Under the pieces are notes generated by a model. It was not told where the DNA came from. It was given only the letters and a program-made list of their open reading frames with translations, and ran no database searches. Shown here piece by piece: positions 36,582 through 42,891 of a stretch of DNA of 42,891 nt. Source of the stretch: Bacteroidota bacterium (GTDB lineage: Bacteria > Bacteroidota > Bacteroidia > NS11-12g > UBA955); the NCBI GenBank assembly GCA_025354385.1, contig JANXMZ010000026.1, forward strand, positions 67,400 through 110,290. Direction: 5' to 3'. Each line of letters starts with the position of its first letter. Position 1 is the first letter of the stretch. Position numbers and translations under genes: made by a program.

Positions 36582-37484
36582 TTATTTAATACTTACCTTA
36601 GAATTTAAGGTTTTACTGAGAAGTTCTGAAGCCTGAGCAGCGGTTAAATGATTAAATGTAAGCGTTAATTTCTCGGTGTCAAGTTGCTTATCGTATTCGA
36701 ACTTAACATTGTATTGATCTTCTAGAGTCTTAATAATATGAGCGAGGGTTTGGTTCTCAAAAATTAGTTTCGACTCCATCCAACCAAGTGTTTGGATATT
36801 AATATTCGTTTTGGTAAAAGTGTTGTCTTCATTGGCAGTAATTATTTCACCAGGAGACAATACATAATGACCATTTGAAGATATAAAATCTACTTTTCCC
36901 GACTTTAATGCTACTTGAAAAGGACTACCCTTTCTATTTTTTACATTAAATTCAGTACCCATTACGTTTACTTTTCCTTTTTCTGTAATAACAGTAAAAG
37001 GTTTATCATTGTGCACGACTTCAAAAAATGCCTCCCCCTCTAAATTGACAATTCTTTCATTGTTACTAAAGTCATTGGCGGTAAGCGAAGAGAAATTGTT
37101 AAGCGTTATTAAAGTACCATCAGAAAGCTTGATTTTTTTAGTTTGATCAGTCGAAGAATACACAAATTGTTCTTCAACTTTTTTGTCAAACTTGTATTTC
37201 CAAAAACCAAAAGAAACAGACAATATCAACATCGCTGCTACAGTCCATCGGAAGTAGGTTTTCAAAACCACTGGCTTTTTAACAACTTTCAATGGTTCTG
37301 AAACATTCAATTGATTGCTTATTATGCTCCAATTGTGAACCGTATTGGACTCAGGATATTTAAAACTACTAGATAAAGCATAAATATTTTCAATTTCCTG
37401 CATTTCATGATCAGACAATACAGCATCCTTATTCATTGCCTCAGCAATGTAATTAGGAAAATGGTATTTGTTCGACTCTGACAT
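36582..37484 (-). CDS. FecR-family anti-sigma/transducer protein
   Basis: This 300-residue protein has a cytoplasmic N-terminal part (1-75), one transmembrane helix (about 78-98), a FecR domain (about 110-230; KLSDGTLITLNN, VNLEGEAFFEV, VMGTEFNV), and a C-terminal STN-like DUF4974 domain (about 238-300). It should receive the signal from the TonB receptor encoded downstream and control an ECF sigma factor. No sigma factor gene lies upstream, where one would usually be. A 55-residue gene ends 7 bases before its ATG. Confidence 0.93.
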   Translation of the reverse strand: MSESNKYHFPNYIAEAMNKDAVLSDHEMQEIENIYALSSSFKYPESNTVHNWSIISNQLNVSEPLKVVKKPVVLKTYFRWTVAAMLILSVSFGFWKYKFDKKVEEQFVYSSTDQTKKIKLSDGTLITLNNFSSLTANDFSNNERIVNLEGEAFFEVVHNDKPFTVITEKGKVNVMGTEFNVKNRKGSPFQVALKSGKVDFISSNGHYVLSPGEIITANEDNTFTKTNINIQTLGWMESKLIFENQTLAHIIKTLEDQYNVKFEYDKQLDTEKLTLTFNHLTAAQASELLSKTLNSKVSIK

Positions 37485-37491
37485 TCAAAAA

Positions 37492-37659
37492 TTACTTGGA
37501 AAATCTTAAAGATTGAGGAAAATTTTGTTGGACAAAGCCCAAAAATAATTGATTAGCTGGATTGTTCTTTAACCAGTTTTTCAAAAAGGTTTCCTCCTCC
37601 ATGGTGCATAAGCCAGCTATGTACTTTGTAAAAATATTGGCTTGGATTTCTTCTTTCAT
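37492..37659 (-). CDS. 55-residue FecR-N-terminus-like mini protein
   Basis: A short intact minus-strand frame with an ATG at 37659 and TAA at 37492-37494. The product starts MKEEIQANIFTKYIAGLCTM and continues EEETFLKNWL. The pattern of a KYIAGLCTMEEE segment followed by a W-L-K-x-N-P stretch is what opens many Bacteroidota FecR proteins: the cytoplasmic sigma-binding region. It ends without a membrane helix or FecR domain. It could be a stand-alone sigma-binding protein or the remnant of a longer FecR. Its position just before fecR and the intact reading frame favour a real gene. Confidence 0.6.
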   Translation of the reverse strand: MKEEIQANIFTKYIAGLCTMEEETFLKNWLKNNPANQLFLGFVQQNFPQSLRFSK

Positions 37660-37781
37660 AACGATTGTATTTAATGTGGTGTAACCCCCTTAATACAATT
37701 TTAAGACTAACAGCCCCCAAAATAAACTGCCAATAATTTCCAAAAACAAGATAACAATTTAATTATCTGATAATTAAAAAT

Positions 37782-38450
37782 TTATTGTATGCCTTTGATT
37801 TTAGAAAATACCACTAACTTATTTCTACTAAAATATAATTCTACTATCATTTTAAGAATTACCAAAAGAATAACATAGGAAAACCCTGGAGTTTTGCTCA
37901 CTGGAAGCATACTTTCAAAAAATTGACTTCCAAAAGTGCCCAAAACAATAACTATGTGCATTATGATGGTTCTTGCATCAAAAAATAATTTGTATTTGGA
38001 GGGTAAATCTGTTTTATAATCCTCGGTTGCAATAAAGGTCCCCAAAAAAGCAATAGCCTCCGCTATAAATGTTGCCAGTAAAACTTGGTTAAACGACTTA
38101 TCCATAAAAAATATTATGACGTAATTTTGAACAACCACAGCATGATTGGCTGTATCACCTGCTCTTGCAACAAATGCCAACAAGAAAATCCAATAGAAGA
38201 AGAAAATTCCTAGGCGCAGACAAAAAAATTTTACTGCAGAAGATATTCGTTTATTTTTAGATTCTACAACACCTGCCTCGTTTATTCCCCTTGACATTAC
38301 AATTTTAATTGAATCTGACAATGCTACAAATATGCCCTGAACCCAGTACAAATAAATGATAGCAAACATGCTCCAATGAAAAAAAAGAAATCCTATCAAT
38401 GGAAGTAGATTACTAAGCAAAATTAATGATAAATTGTATTTATCTTTCAT
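37782..38450 (-). CDS. DUF6498-like membrane protein
   Basis: This 222-residue protein has about six transmembrane helices, beginning LILLSNLLPLIGFLFFHWSM and YLYWVQGIFVALSDSIKIV, a pattern seen in the uncharacterised DUF6498 family. A charged loop (about 55-72) and a final basic segment face the cytoplasm. No catalytic motif is visible. Its ATG overlaps the stop of the WbqC-like gene by 11 bases, so it belongs to the folK operon. The function is unknown. Confidence 0.7.
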   Translation of the reverse strand: MKDKYNLSLILLSNLLPLIGFLFFHWSMFAIIYLYWVQGIFVALSDSIKIVMSRGINEAGVVESKNKRISSAVKFFCLRLGIFFFYWIFLLAFVARAGDTANHAVVVQNYVIIFFMDKSFNQVLLATFIAEAIAFLGTFIATEDYKTDLPSKYKLFFDARTIIMHIVIVLGTFGSQFFESMLPVSKTPGFSYVILLVILKMIVELYFSRNKLVVFSKIKGIQ

Positions 38451-39027
38451 TTAGAAGTTGATTGCTTTTGATTAAAATATCATTTGAATTTGGACCCTCA
38501 TTGAATAATAGATCAAGAATTGTCAAGTTGGGCATAAACGTTGATTTTTCACTAAAAACCTGATAATATTTTGGCACAGGTTGATTATAAATTTCTGAGG
38601 TCAATTGCGGCTCTTTAATTTCAAAAGTCATTTCAGATTTAAGACATTGAAGGCTTTCCATAAAAATCGCCATGTTCAAGTCCCATAAATAGCAATGCTT
38701 CTCCATAATGATTTTCTCGAATCTGTAACCATAGTATTCATAAAAAGGGCTTTTGCCATATGAAGTTTGTAAAGCATTTAGCAATTGTTTCTGCCAATGC
38801 TGCGAATAACTAATTTTAACTTCTTTGTACCTCCCATTCAATGTTGAGTGAACCAATGGGATAGAAAAGGTTCGAATACCTTGAAAGGTGCCATACTCAA
38901 TTCTATTGCGGTGAGTTTGTCTTTCAAATTTTTCATCTTCGGCAATGGCCCATTCCCCGTTTTGAATTTGATTGGCGTACCAATTAAATGGTGCTGCAAA
39001 TAACAAAGGAAATACTCGAGTTGTCAT
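38440..39027 (-). CDS. WbqC-like family protein
   Basis: This 195-residue protein from ATG 39027 matches the WbqC-like family. Family features include an early FNWYANQIQNGEWAIAEDEK with RQTHRNR and the segment IRTFSIPLVHS followed by KISYSQHWQKQLLNALQTSY and GKSPFYEYYG. WbqC-like proteins occur in O-antigen and other glycan gene clusters, but their reaction is unclear. The ATG forms a TAATG junction with the folK stop; an ATG four codons earlier (39039) is also possible. Confidence 0.82.
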   Translation of the reverse strand: MTTRVFPLLFAAPFNWYANQIQNGEWAIAEDEKFERQTHRNRIEYGTFQGIRTFSIPLVHSTLNGRYKEVKISYSQHWQKQLLNALQTSYGKSPFYEYYGYRFEKIIMEKHCYLWDLNMAIFMESLQCLKSEMTFEIKEPQLTSEIYNQPVPKYYQVFSEKSTFMPNLTILDLLFNEGPNSNDILIKSNQLLNER

Positions 39028-39530
39028 TAATCCTTCCATTTTCTTACCTCTAATTCATCTTTACATTTATGAAGTAACTCTCGAACAGTTTCAGACAATA
39101 CAGGATGTTTCAGGCCAGGAATTAATTCCATACAAGGCAATAATACAAATTTTCTGTTTTGTATTTCAGGATGAGGTACAATTAAATCTTTAGTGTGAAT
39201 AAATTCCTCTCCATAAAAAAGGATATCTATGTCAATTGTTCTTGGTCCATATTTAACAATTCTCTTCCGACCCAGTTGCAATTCAATTGATAATATTTTC
39301 TTTAAGAGAAACCGAGGCGGTAAAGGCGAAAACACCAAAATAGCTTGATTCAAATAATCAGGTTGCACAATTGGACCCCAAGCAGCTGTTTGGTATACAG
39401 AAGACGCCTTAAATATTTTACCAACCTCTTGGTTTATCAAAACTTTAGCAATATTCATCACCTCAAAAGTTCTTTCCTCGTTCCCCCCCAACATCAATAT
39501 TACCCTATTGTTTTTCAAAATGACTTGCAA
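39027..39530 (-). CDS. folK: 6-Hydroxymethyl-7,8-dihydropterin pyrophosphokinase
   Basis: About 167 residues. It transfers pyrophosphate from ATP to hydroxymethyl-dihydropterin in folate synthesis. Motifs are MLGGNEE near the start, SSVYQTAAWGP, the signature RKRIVKYGPRTIDIDIL, and LIVPHPEIQNRKFVLLPC. The start codon is uncertain: the longest frame uses TTG at 39530, and another TTG at 39518 gives an N-terminus closer to relatives. Downstream genes for a WbqC-like and a DUF6498-like protein follow by overlap. Confidence 0.93.
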   Translation of the reverse strand: MQVILKNNRVILMLGGNEERTFEVMNIAKVLINQEVGKIFKASSVYQTAAWGPIVQPDYLNQAILVFSPLPPRFLLKKILSIELQLGRKRIVKYGPRTIDIDILFYGEEFIHTKDLIVPHPEIQNRKFVLLPCMELIPGLKHPVLSETVRELLHKCKDELEVRKWKD

Positions 39531-39668
39531 ATTATCAATTATTTTGTAAGAGTTAAGTTAAGAAACCATTTCTCATTTTCGCCATTCAACTATGTTTAAT
39601 AATGAAGTATTGATTTCTGATAATATTAATAAAACACCATAAAAACAAGACTCATTTGAGACAATTTG

Positions 39669-40160
39669 TCACACAACCTCAATACTGGTATCGTCTTGAG
39701 GATCTGATGGTCCTGATGAAAACACCCAATATTTTTGACCTAAGAAATTAAATACTGCACTAAAAACAGTTGCAAAAAAGAAGGCTATAAATTTATCTCC
39801 CTTAACCGAGAAAATATTAAAAAAGCTTTGATCTGGCTGTGTGATGGTGGCAGAAATGAAAAAATCAGGAATTAACACTAAACTGTATTTATTAATAACG
39901 ATATTAAAAATAAACGATATAGCATAAATAATCGCAAATCTGCCAATCATTCCCTTATTGGTTTTCTCGGTATGTCGCCACGTCCATTTCTTATTTAAAT
40001 AATAAGTATATACAGAACCTATTAGAAAACCACAAGCCTTTGATATGTCTAAATTTAAACCAAGTATATCGGACAATGCATAATAAACTATTAAATCTAC
40101 TAGGACGGCAGATACTCCGATTATAAAAAATTTAGTTATTTGTTTAATTACTAATTTCAC
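39669..40160 (-). CDS. GtrA-family membrane protein
   Basis: This 163-residue protein has four transmembrane helices and matches GtrA, small proteins thought to help move polyprenyl-linked sugars in cell-envelope glycan modification. Typical parts are KFFIIGVSAVLVDLIVYYAL, YYLNKKWTW and a last helix with FLGQKYWVF. An unusual insertion of about 20 polar residues (about 105-125) sits between the third and fourth helices. The start is GTG at 40160, overlapping the LD-carboxypeptidase stop by 4 bases. Confidence 0.88.
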   Translation of the reverse strand: MKLVIKQITKFFIIGVSAVLVDLIVYYALSDILGLNLDISKACGFLIGSVYTYYLNKKWTWRHTEKTNKGMIGRFAIIYAISFIFNIVINKYSLVLIPDFFISATITQPDQSFFNIFSVKGDKFIAFFFATVFSAVFNFLGQKYWVFSSGPSDPQDDTSIEVV

Positions 40161-41074
40161 GCAGTTGCAAATGTAAGGATTCCATTTTGAAAAGACACAT
40201 TTGAACCAAGAGGAATTGCCATGTTATGCAAATGGTGGCCACTGTCAATATCAAAAACAATAGGATAACCATAGTTGGCGCAATGTTCCGATATTATATC
40301 CTTAACATTTTTACCAAAAGGAGTCTGATGATCTCGCATACTTGTAAAACTACCAACAAATAATGCCTTTAATTTAGATAGTTTGCCGCTTCTCTTAAAC
40401 ATTAGAAATAATCTATCTATGTGGTAAAAATATTCATCCAAATCTTCTAAGAATAAAATTTTTTTTGTAAAATCAACCTCTGATTGGCTACCAGCAATGC
40501 TCGCTAATACAGATAAATTTCCACCAACAATAGATCCTACAAAGTTAGAAGACGAGTTCAATATCTCATTTTGGGTAAGATTGTAACTTGCGGGCTTACC
40601 TGAAATTAGATTTAAAACACTGTCTACAGCTTCTCTAACCTCTTCATAATCACTTCCTGTTTTCCCATGCATAAAAATTGGCATTGTGCCATGAATCACT
40701 GAGGTATTACAATTTTGCAATACATGACTATGCAAAATACTAATATCACTGAACCCAATAATCCATTTTGGGCTTTTCTTTAGCAAGTCAAAATCAATAA
40801 AATCAACCATTCTGAGGCAGCCATAACCGCCTCTGGCACACCATATCGCTTTAATAGTAGGATTGCCTAGCAAATCGTTAAATAGCTCGCCTCTGTGCAT
40901 ATCTGAACCTCCAAATTGATTTTCTGTAACTGTCAGCGACTCATGTATAAATATTTTATAGCCCTTACTCTCAACATATAATTTAAATAGCTCCAGTTGC
41001 TCCAAACTAATGCTGCGAGCCGGCGCTGCAATAGCTATTGTATCGCCAATATTTAAATAAGGAGGAATAATCAT
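40157..41074 (-). CDS. LD-carboxypeptidase (S66 family)
   Basis: From the ATG at 41074 this is a 305-residue murein tetrapeptide LD-carboxypeptidase (LdcA-like), which removes the terminal D-Ala of recycled tetrapeptides. The Ser-Glu-His triad is visible: Ser109 in IGFSD, Glu210 in FLEDLDE, and His280 or His281 in DSGHHLHN. The N-terminal GDTIAIAAPA and WCARGGYG match the family. A longer frame to 41137 adds 21 residues that overlap the tatD 3' end. It is in the tatD operon, upstream of gtrA. Confidence 0.92.
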   Translation of the reverse strand: MIIPPYLNIGDTIAIAAPARSISLEQLELFKLYVESKGYKIFIHESLTVTENQFGGSDMHRGELFNDLLGNPTIKAIWCARGGYGCLRMVDFIDFDLLKKSPKWIIGFSDISILHSHVLQNCNTSVIHGTMPIFMHGKTGSDYEEVREAVDSVLNLISGKPASYNLTQNEILNSSSNFVGSIVGGNLSVLASIAGSQSEVDFTKKILFLEDLDEYFYHIDRLFLMFKRSGKLSKLKALFVGSFTSMRDHQTPFGKNVKDIISEHCANYGYPIVFDIDSGHHLHNMAIPLGSNVSFQNGILTFATA

Positions 41075-41090
41075 TCTGAATATTTGAGAA

Positions 41091-41858
41091 TTAAATTTTA
41101 AAAACAGACAATGCATTTGCGGTTGTTTGCATAGCAATATCTTCTATAGAAACCGTATAAATTTCTACTAGTTTTCGTGCCACAAAAGGCACATAAGCAC
41201 TTTCATTGCGTTTGCCTCTATATGGTTCAGGACTTAAATAAGGTGCGTCTGTTTCCAACAAAATGTGTTGCAAATCAATTTGCTTAAGAACATTGGGCAA
41301 AGCTGAATTCTTAAATGTTACCACCCCGCCTATGCCTAATTTATAACCCATTTCAATCACCTCATTGGCTTCTTCGAGGGTGCCACTAAAACAATGAAAT
41401 ACACCTCCCGGCTGTTTGGGCATTTGCTTTAAACAGTCAATTGTCTCCCGTGTCGCATTTCTAGTATGAATGGCAATGGGTAGCCCTAAATCCAACGCCC
41501 ATTGACATTGAAGCATAAACGCTTTTGCTTGCTCATCAAATAAAGTCTTATCCCAATACAAATCAATGCCAATCTCTCCAACGGCATAATATTTACTACC
41601 ATTCTTCAACTGGTTGTATATAGTTCCCAATTCACTGATATAATTTGGGCTAACGGAGCAAGGATGCAAGCCCATCATCGGAAAACAATTGTCTGGAAAT
41701 TGACTTGATAAGGTCATTAATCCATTAATAGTTTTACTATCTACATTTGGCAATAGCATTTTGGTAACACCAGCATTAATGGCATTTTCTATAATTTGCA
41801 CTCTGTCTTCATTAAATTCTTCCGAATAAAGATGCGTATGTGTATCTGTAAAATTCAT
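41091..41858 (-). CDS. tatD: TatD-family metal-dependent hydrolase (DNase)
   Basis: This 255-residue TIM-barrel metal hydrolase has the metal-binding motif DTHTHL near the start, the GEIGIDLYW glutamate, IHTRNA, FHCFSGT and the final LLETDAPYLSP. TatD proteins have 3'-5' exonuclease or D-aminoacyl-tRNA/peptide-linked roles in different bacteria. The ATG at 41858 shares one base with the enoyl-CoA hydratase stop (TAATG). A TTG at 41864 would add two residues. Confidence 0.92.
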   Translation of the reverse strand: MNFTDTHTHLYSEEFNEDRVQIIENAINAGVTKMLLPNVDSKTINGLMTLSSQFPDNCFPMMGLHPCSVSPNYISELGTIYNQLKNGSKYYAVGEIGIDLYWDKTLFDEQAKAFMLQCQWALDLGLPIAIHTRNATRETIDCLKQMPKQPGGVFHCFSGTLEEANEVIEMGYKLGIGGVVTFKNSALPNVLKQIDLQHILLETDAPYLSPEPYRGKRNESAYVPFVARKLVEIYTVSIEDIAMQTTANALSVFKI

Positions 41859-42625
41859 TACCAATTAATTTTTTCTTTATTTAAAAATGAAGCTATTCCC
41901 TTTTTACAATCAACTGTTGCCCTTGCCTTGGCATTATATTCTGCTGCCAAGTCCAATTGCTCTTGAATAGATTTACCTGGAAGTTCCGTTAACAGCTGCT
42001 TTGTAAGTAAAATCGACTCTGAAGAGACAGTGCCAAGTAGTTTAATAGCAATATTCATTACTTGCATTTCAATTGTTTCTGCATCAAATAGTTCGGTTAT
42101 TAGGTTAATTTCATGTGCCCGCGCTGCTGATATAATATCACCCGTTAGCAAGAGCTGCTTTGCCTTGTTCTCACCTATTTTCCTAGTTAGAAAAACAGAA
42201 ACAATTGCAGGTATAAATCCTATTTTTACTTCTGTATAACCAAACTGTGCATTGGGCGTAGCATAGCAAAAGTCACATAATCCAGCGAGCCCACATCCAC
42301 CTGCCAAAGCAGCTCCTTCAACCTGAGCAATTGTTATCTTAGGAAAATGATAAAGTGTACTAAACATTTCCATTAATTGATTAGAATCCTCAAGATTTTG
42401 CTCATAAGTGTTTTTTTGCAGTTTCTGAAGATATCCTAAATCTGCTCCCGCACAAAATGCTTCTCCTCTTGCTTTTATTAAAACTATCTTGCATTCAGGA
42501 TTATCTTTAAGTTCCAATAATGCGTTGTGAAGTGCAATGGCCATTTCATTATTTAGCGCGTTTCTCTTCTCCGGCCGGTTTAAATAAATTGTTGCAATTC
42601 TATCTTGCACATTAACCTCAATCAT
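41858..42625 (-). CDS. Enoyl-CoA hydratase/isomerase family protein
   Basis: This 255-residue crotonase-fold enzyme has the CoA-binding NRPEKRNALNNEM, the first oxyanion-hole segment AFCAGADLGYL, the second EGAALAGGCGLAGLCDF, and the catalytic Glu region FGYTEVKIGFIPA. It could be a hydratase or a methylglutaconyl-CoA hydratase/isomerase; the sequence does not settle which. Only 4 bases separate a TTTG from the ATG, similar to other short leaders here. It heads the minus-strand run enoyl-CoA hydratase, tatD, ldcA, gtrA. Confidence 0.9.
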   Translation of the reverse strand: MIEVNVQDRIATIYLNRPEKRNALNNEMAIALHNALLELKDNPECKIVLIKARGEAFCAGADLGYLQKLQKNTYEQNLEDSNQLMEMFSTLYHFPKITIAQVEGAALAGGCGLAGLCDFCYATPNAQFGYTEVKIGFIPAIVSVFLTRKIGENKAKQLLLTGDIISAARAHEINLITELFDAETIEMQVMNIAIKLLGTVSSESILLTKQLLTELPGKSIQEQLDLAAEYNAKARATVDCKKGIASFLNKEKINW

Positions 42626-42699
42626 AATGCAAAGAACGGAATATTAAACAATTATTATATGTCAAGCATCAATATTTCAATAAACACTTTGGGTATAAA

Positions 42700-42730
42700 A
42701 TAAAAAACCCGGACCAATATGGTCCGGGTT
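42700..42730 (-). terminator. Rho-independent terminator of the type IX-secreted protein gene
   Basis: AACCCGGACC (42706-42715) and GGTCCGGGTT (42721-42730) form a perfect 10-bp stem with a 5-base loop. On the minus strand the stem is followed by a T-rich run. It lies 21 bases after the stop at 42752. Confidence 0.92.
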
Positions 42731-42751
42731 CCTCATATAAGATTACTTTAA

Positions 42752-42891
42752 TTATTTATTTAAGATAATTTGCTTAGTAGCTACTTGATTATCTGCAACG
42801 ACAGTTACTGTGTAAACACCGTTTGCAAATGCTGATAAATCAATGTCTGCATTGTTGGTATCTACTGTTACTGTTTTCACTATTGCACCTA
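42752..42891 (-). CDS. Type IX secretion C-terminal sorting domain (partial, 5' end outside window)
   Basis: Only the last 45 residues are present. They read VKTVTVDTNNADIDLSAFAN, then GVYTVTVVADNQVATKQIIL, then NK and a stop. The DLSAFANGVYTVTV and KQIILNK parts are typical of type A sorting domains, so the complete protein should be exported by the type IX system. What the rest of the protein does cannot be seen. It ends at a strong terminator. Confidence 0.85.
   Translation of the reverse strand, partial: GAIVKTVTVDTNNADIDLSAFANGVYTVTVVADNQVATKQIILNK

Noticed and set aside
1..42891. tRNA, rRNA, riboswitch, transposase or integrase genes
   Set aside because: I looked for cloverleaf-like, rRNA-like and recombinase-like sequence and recognised none; a covariance-model search would be needed to exclude small RNAs.

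Overview
The window is AT-rich chromosomal DNA from a member of the Bacteroidota, probably a Chitinophagales- or Sphingobacteriales-like lineage. The signs are type IX secretion C-terminal sorting domains (17057-18256 and the partial gene at the right edge), a FecR / TonB-receptor / DUF4249 locus, DUF4292 and EnvC-like envelope genes, an OmpA protein with thrombospondin type 3 repeats, and repeated TAnnTTTG promoter elements of the Bacteroidota type. Starts are often GTG or TTG, and many genes overlap by 1-17 bases.

Region 1 (1 to about 8940) is an accessory island. A tight four-gene plus-strand operon encodes a type III restriction-like helicase/endonuclease, a DinD-like protein, a beta-class adenine DNA methyltransferase and an OLD-family ATPase/TOPRIM nuclease. 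On both sides lie related non-coding modules: a hairpin followed by the same short words in the same order. To its right is a roughly 130-bp imperfect inverted repeat that ends in TAAC/GTTA boxes and resembles an integron attC site. This island is the best candidate for an undescribed arrangement in the window.

Region 2 (8947-21023) is mostly core genome: a glycosyltransferase overlapping an exonuclease III gene, an unrecognised secreted protein, uvrB, a PQQ-type sugar dehydrogenase lipoprotein with a YbjQ-like gene, a decayed intergenic stretch with a 13-bp-arm palindrome, an SGNH hydrolase, a type IX-secreted protein, and a menaquinone block (menC, menA) led by an SDR gene.

Region 3 (21145-31410) runs on the plus strand: an outer-membrane beta protein, then a co-directional run of flippase, dUTPase, sugar nucleotidyltransferase, TPR lipoprotein, DUF4292 lipoprotein, EnvC-like factor, 3-hydroxyacyl-CoA dehydrogenase and a small Rieske-like lipoprotein. 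It ends with the OmpA/TSP3 protein and a clear terminator. The theme is envelope building.

Region 4 (31473-42891) is on the minus strand: aat, a PfkB kinase, the FecR / TonB receptor / DUF4249 uptake locus with an extra 55-residue FecR-N-like gene, a DUF6498-like membrane protein, a WbqC-like protein, folK, gtrA, an LD-carboxypeptidase, tatD, an enoyl-CoA hydratase, and the 3' end of a type IX-secreted protein with its terminator. No tRNA, rRNA, CRISPR array, transposase or integrase was seen.
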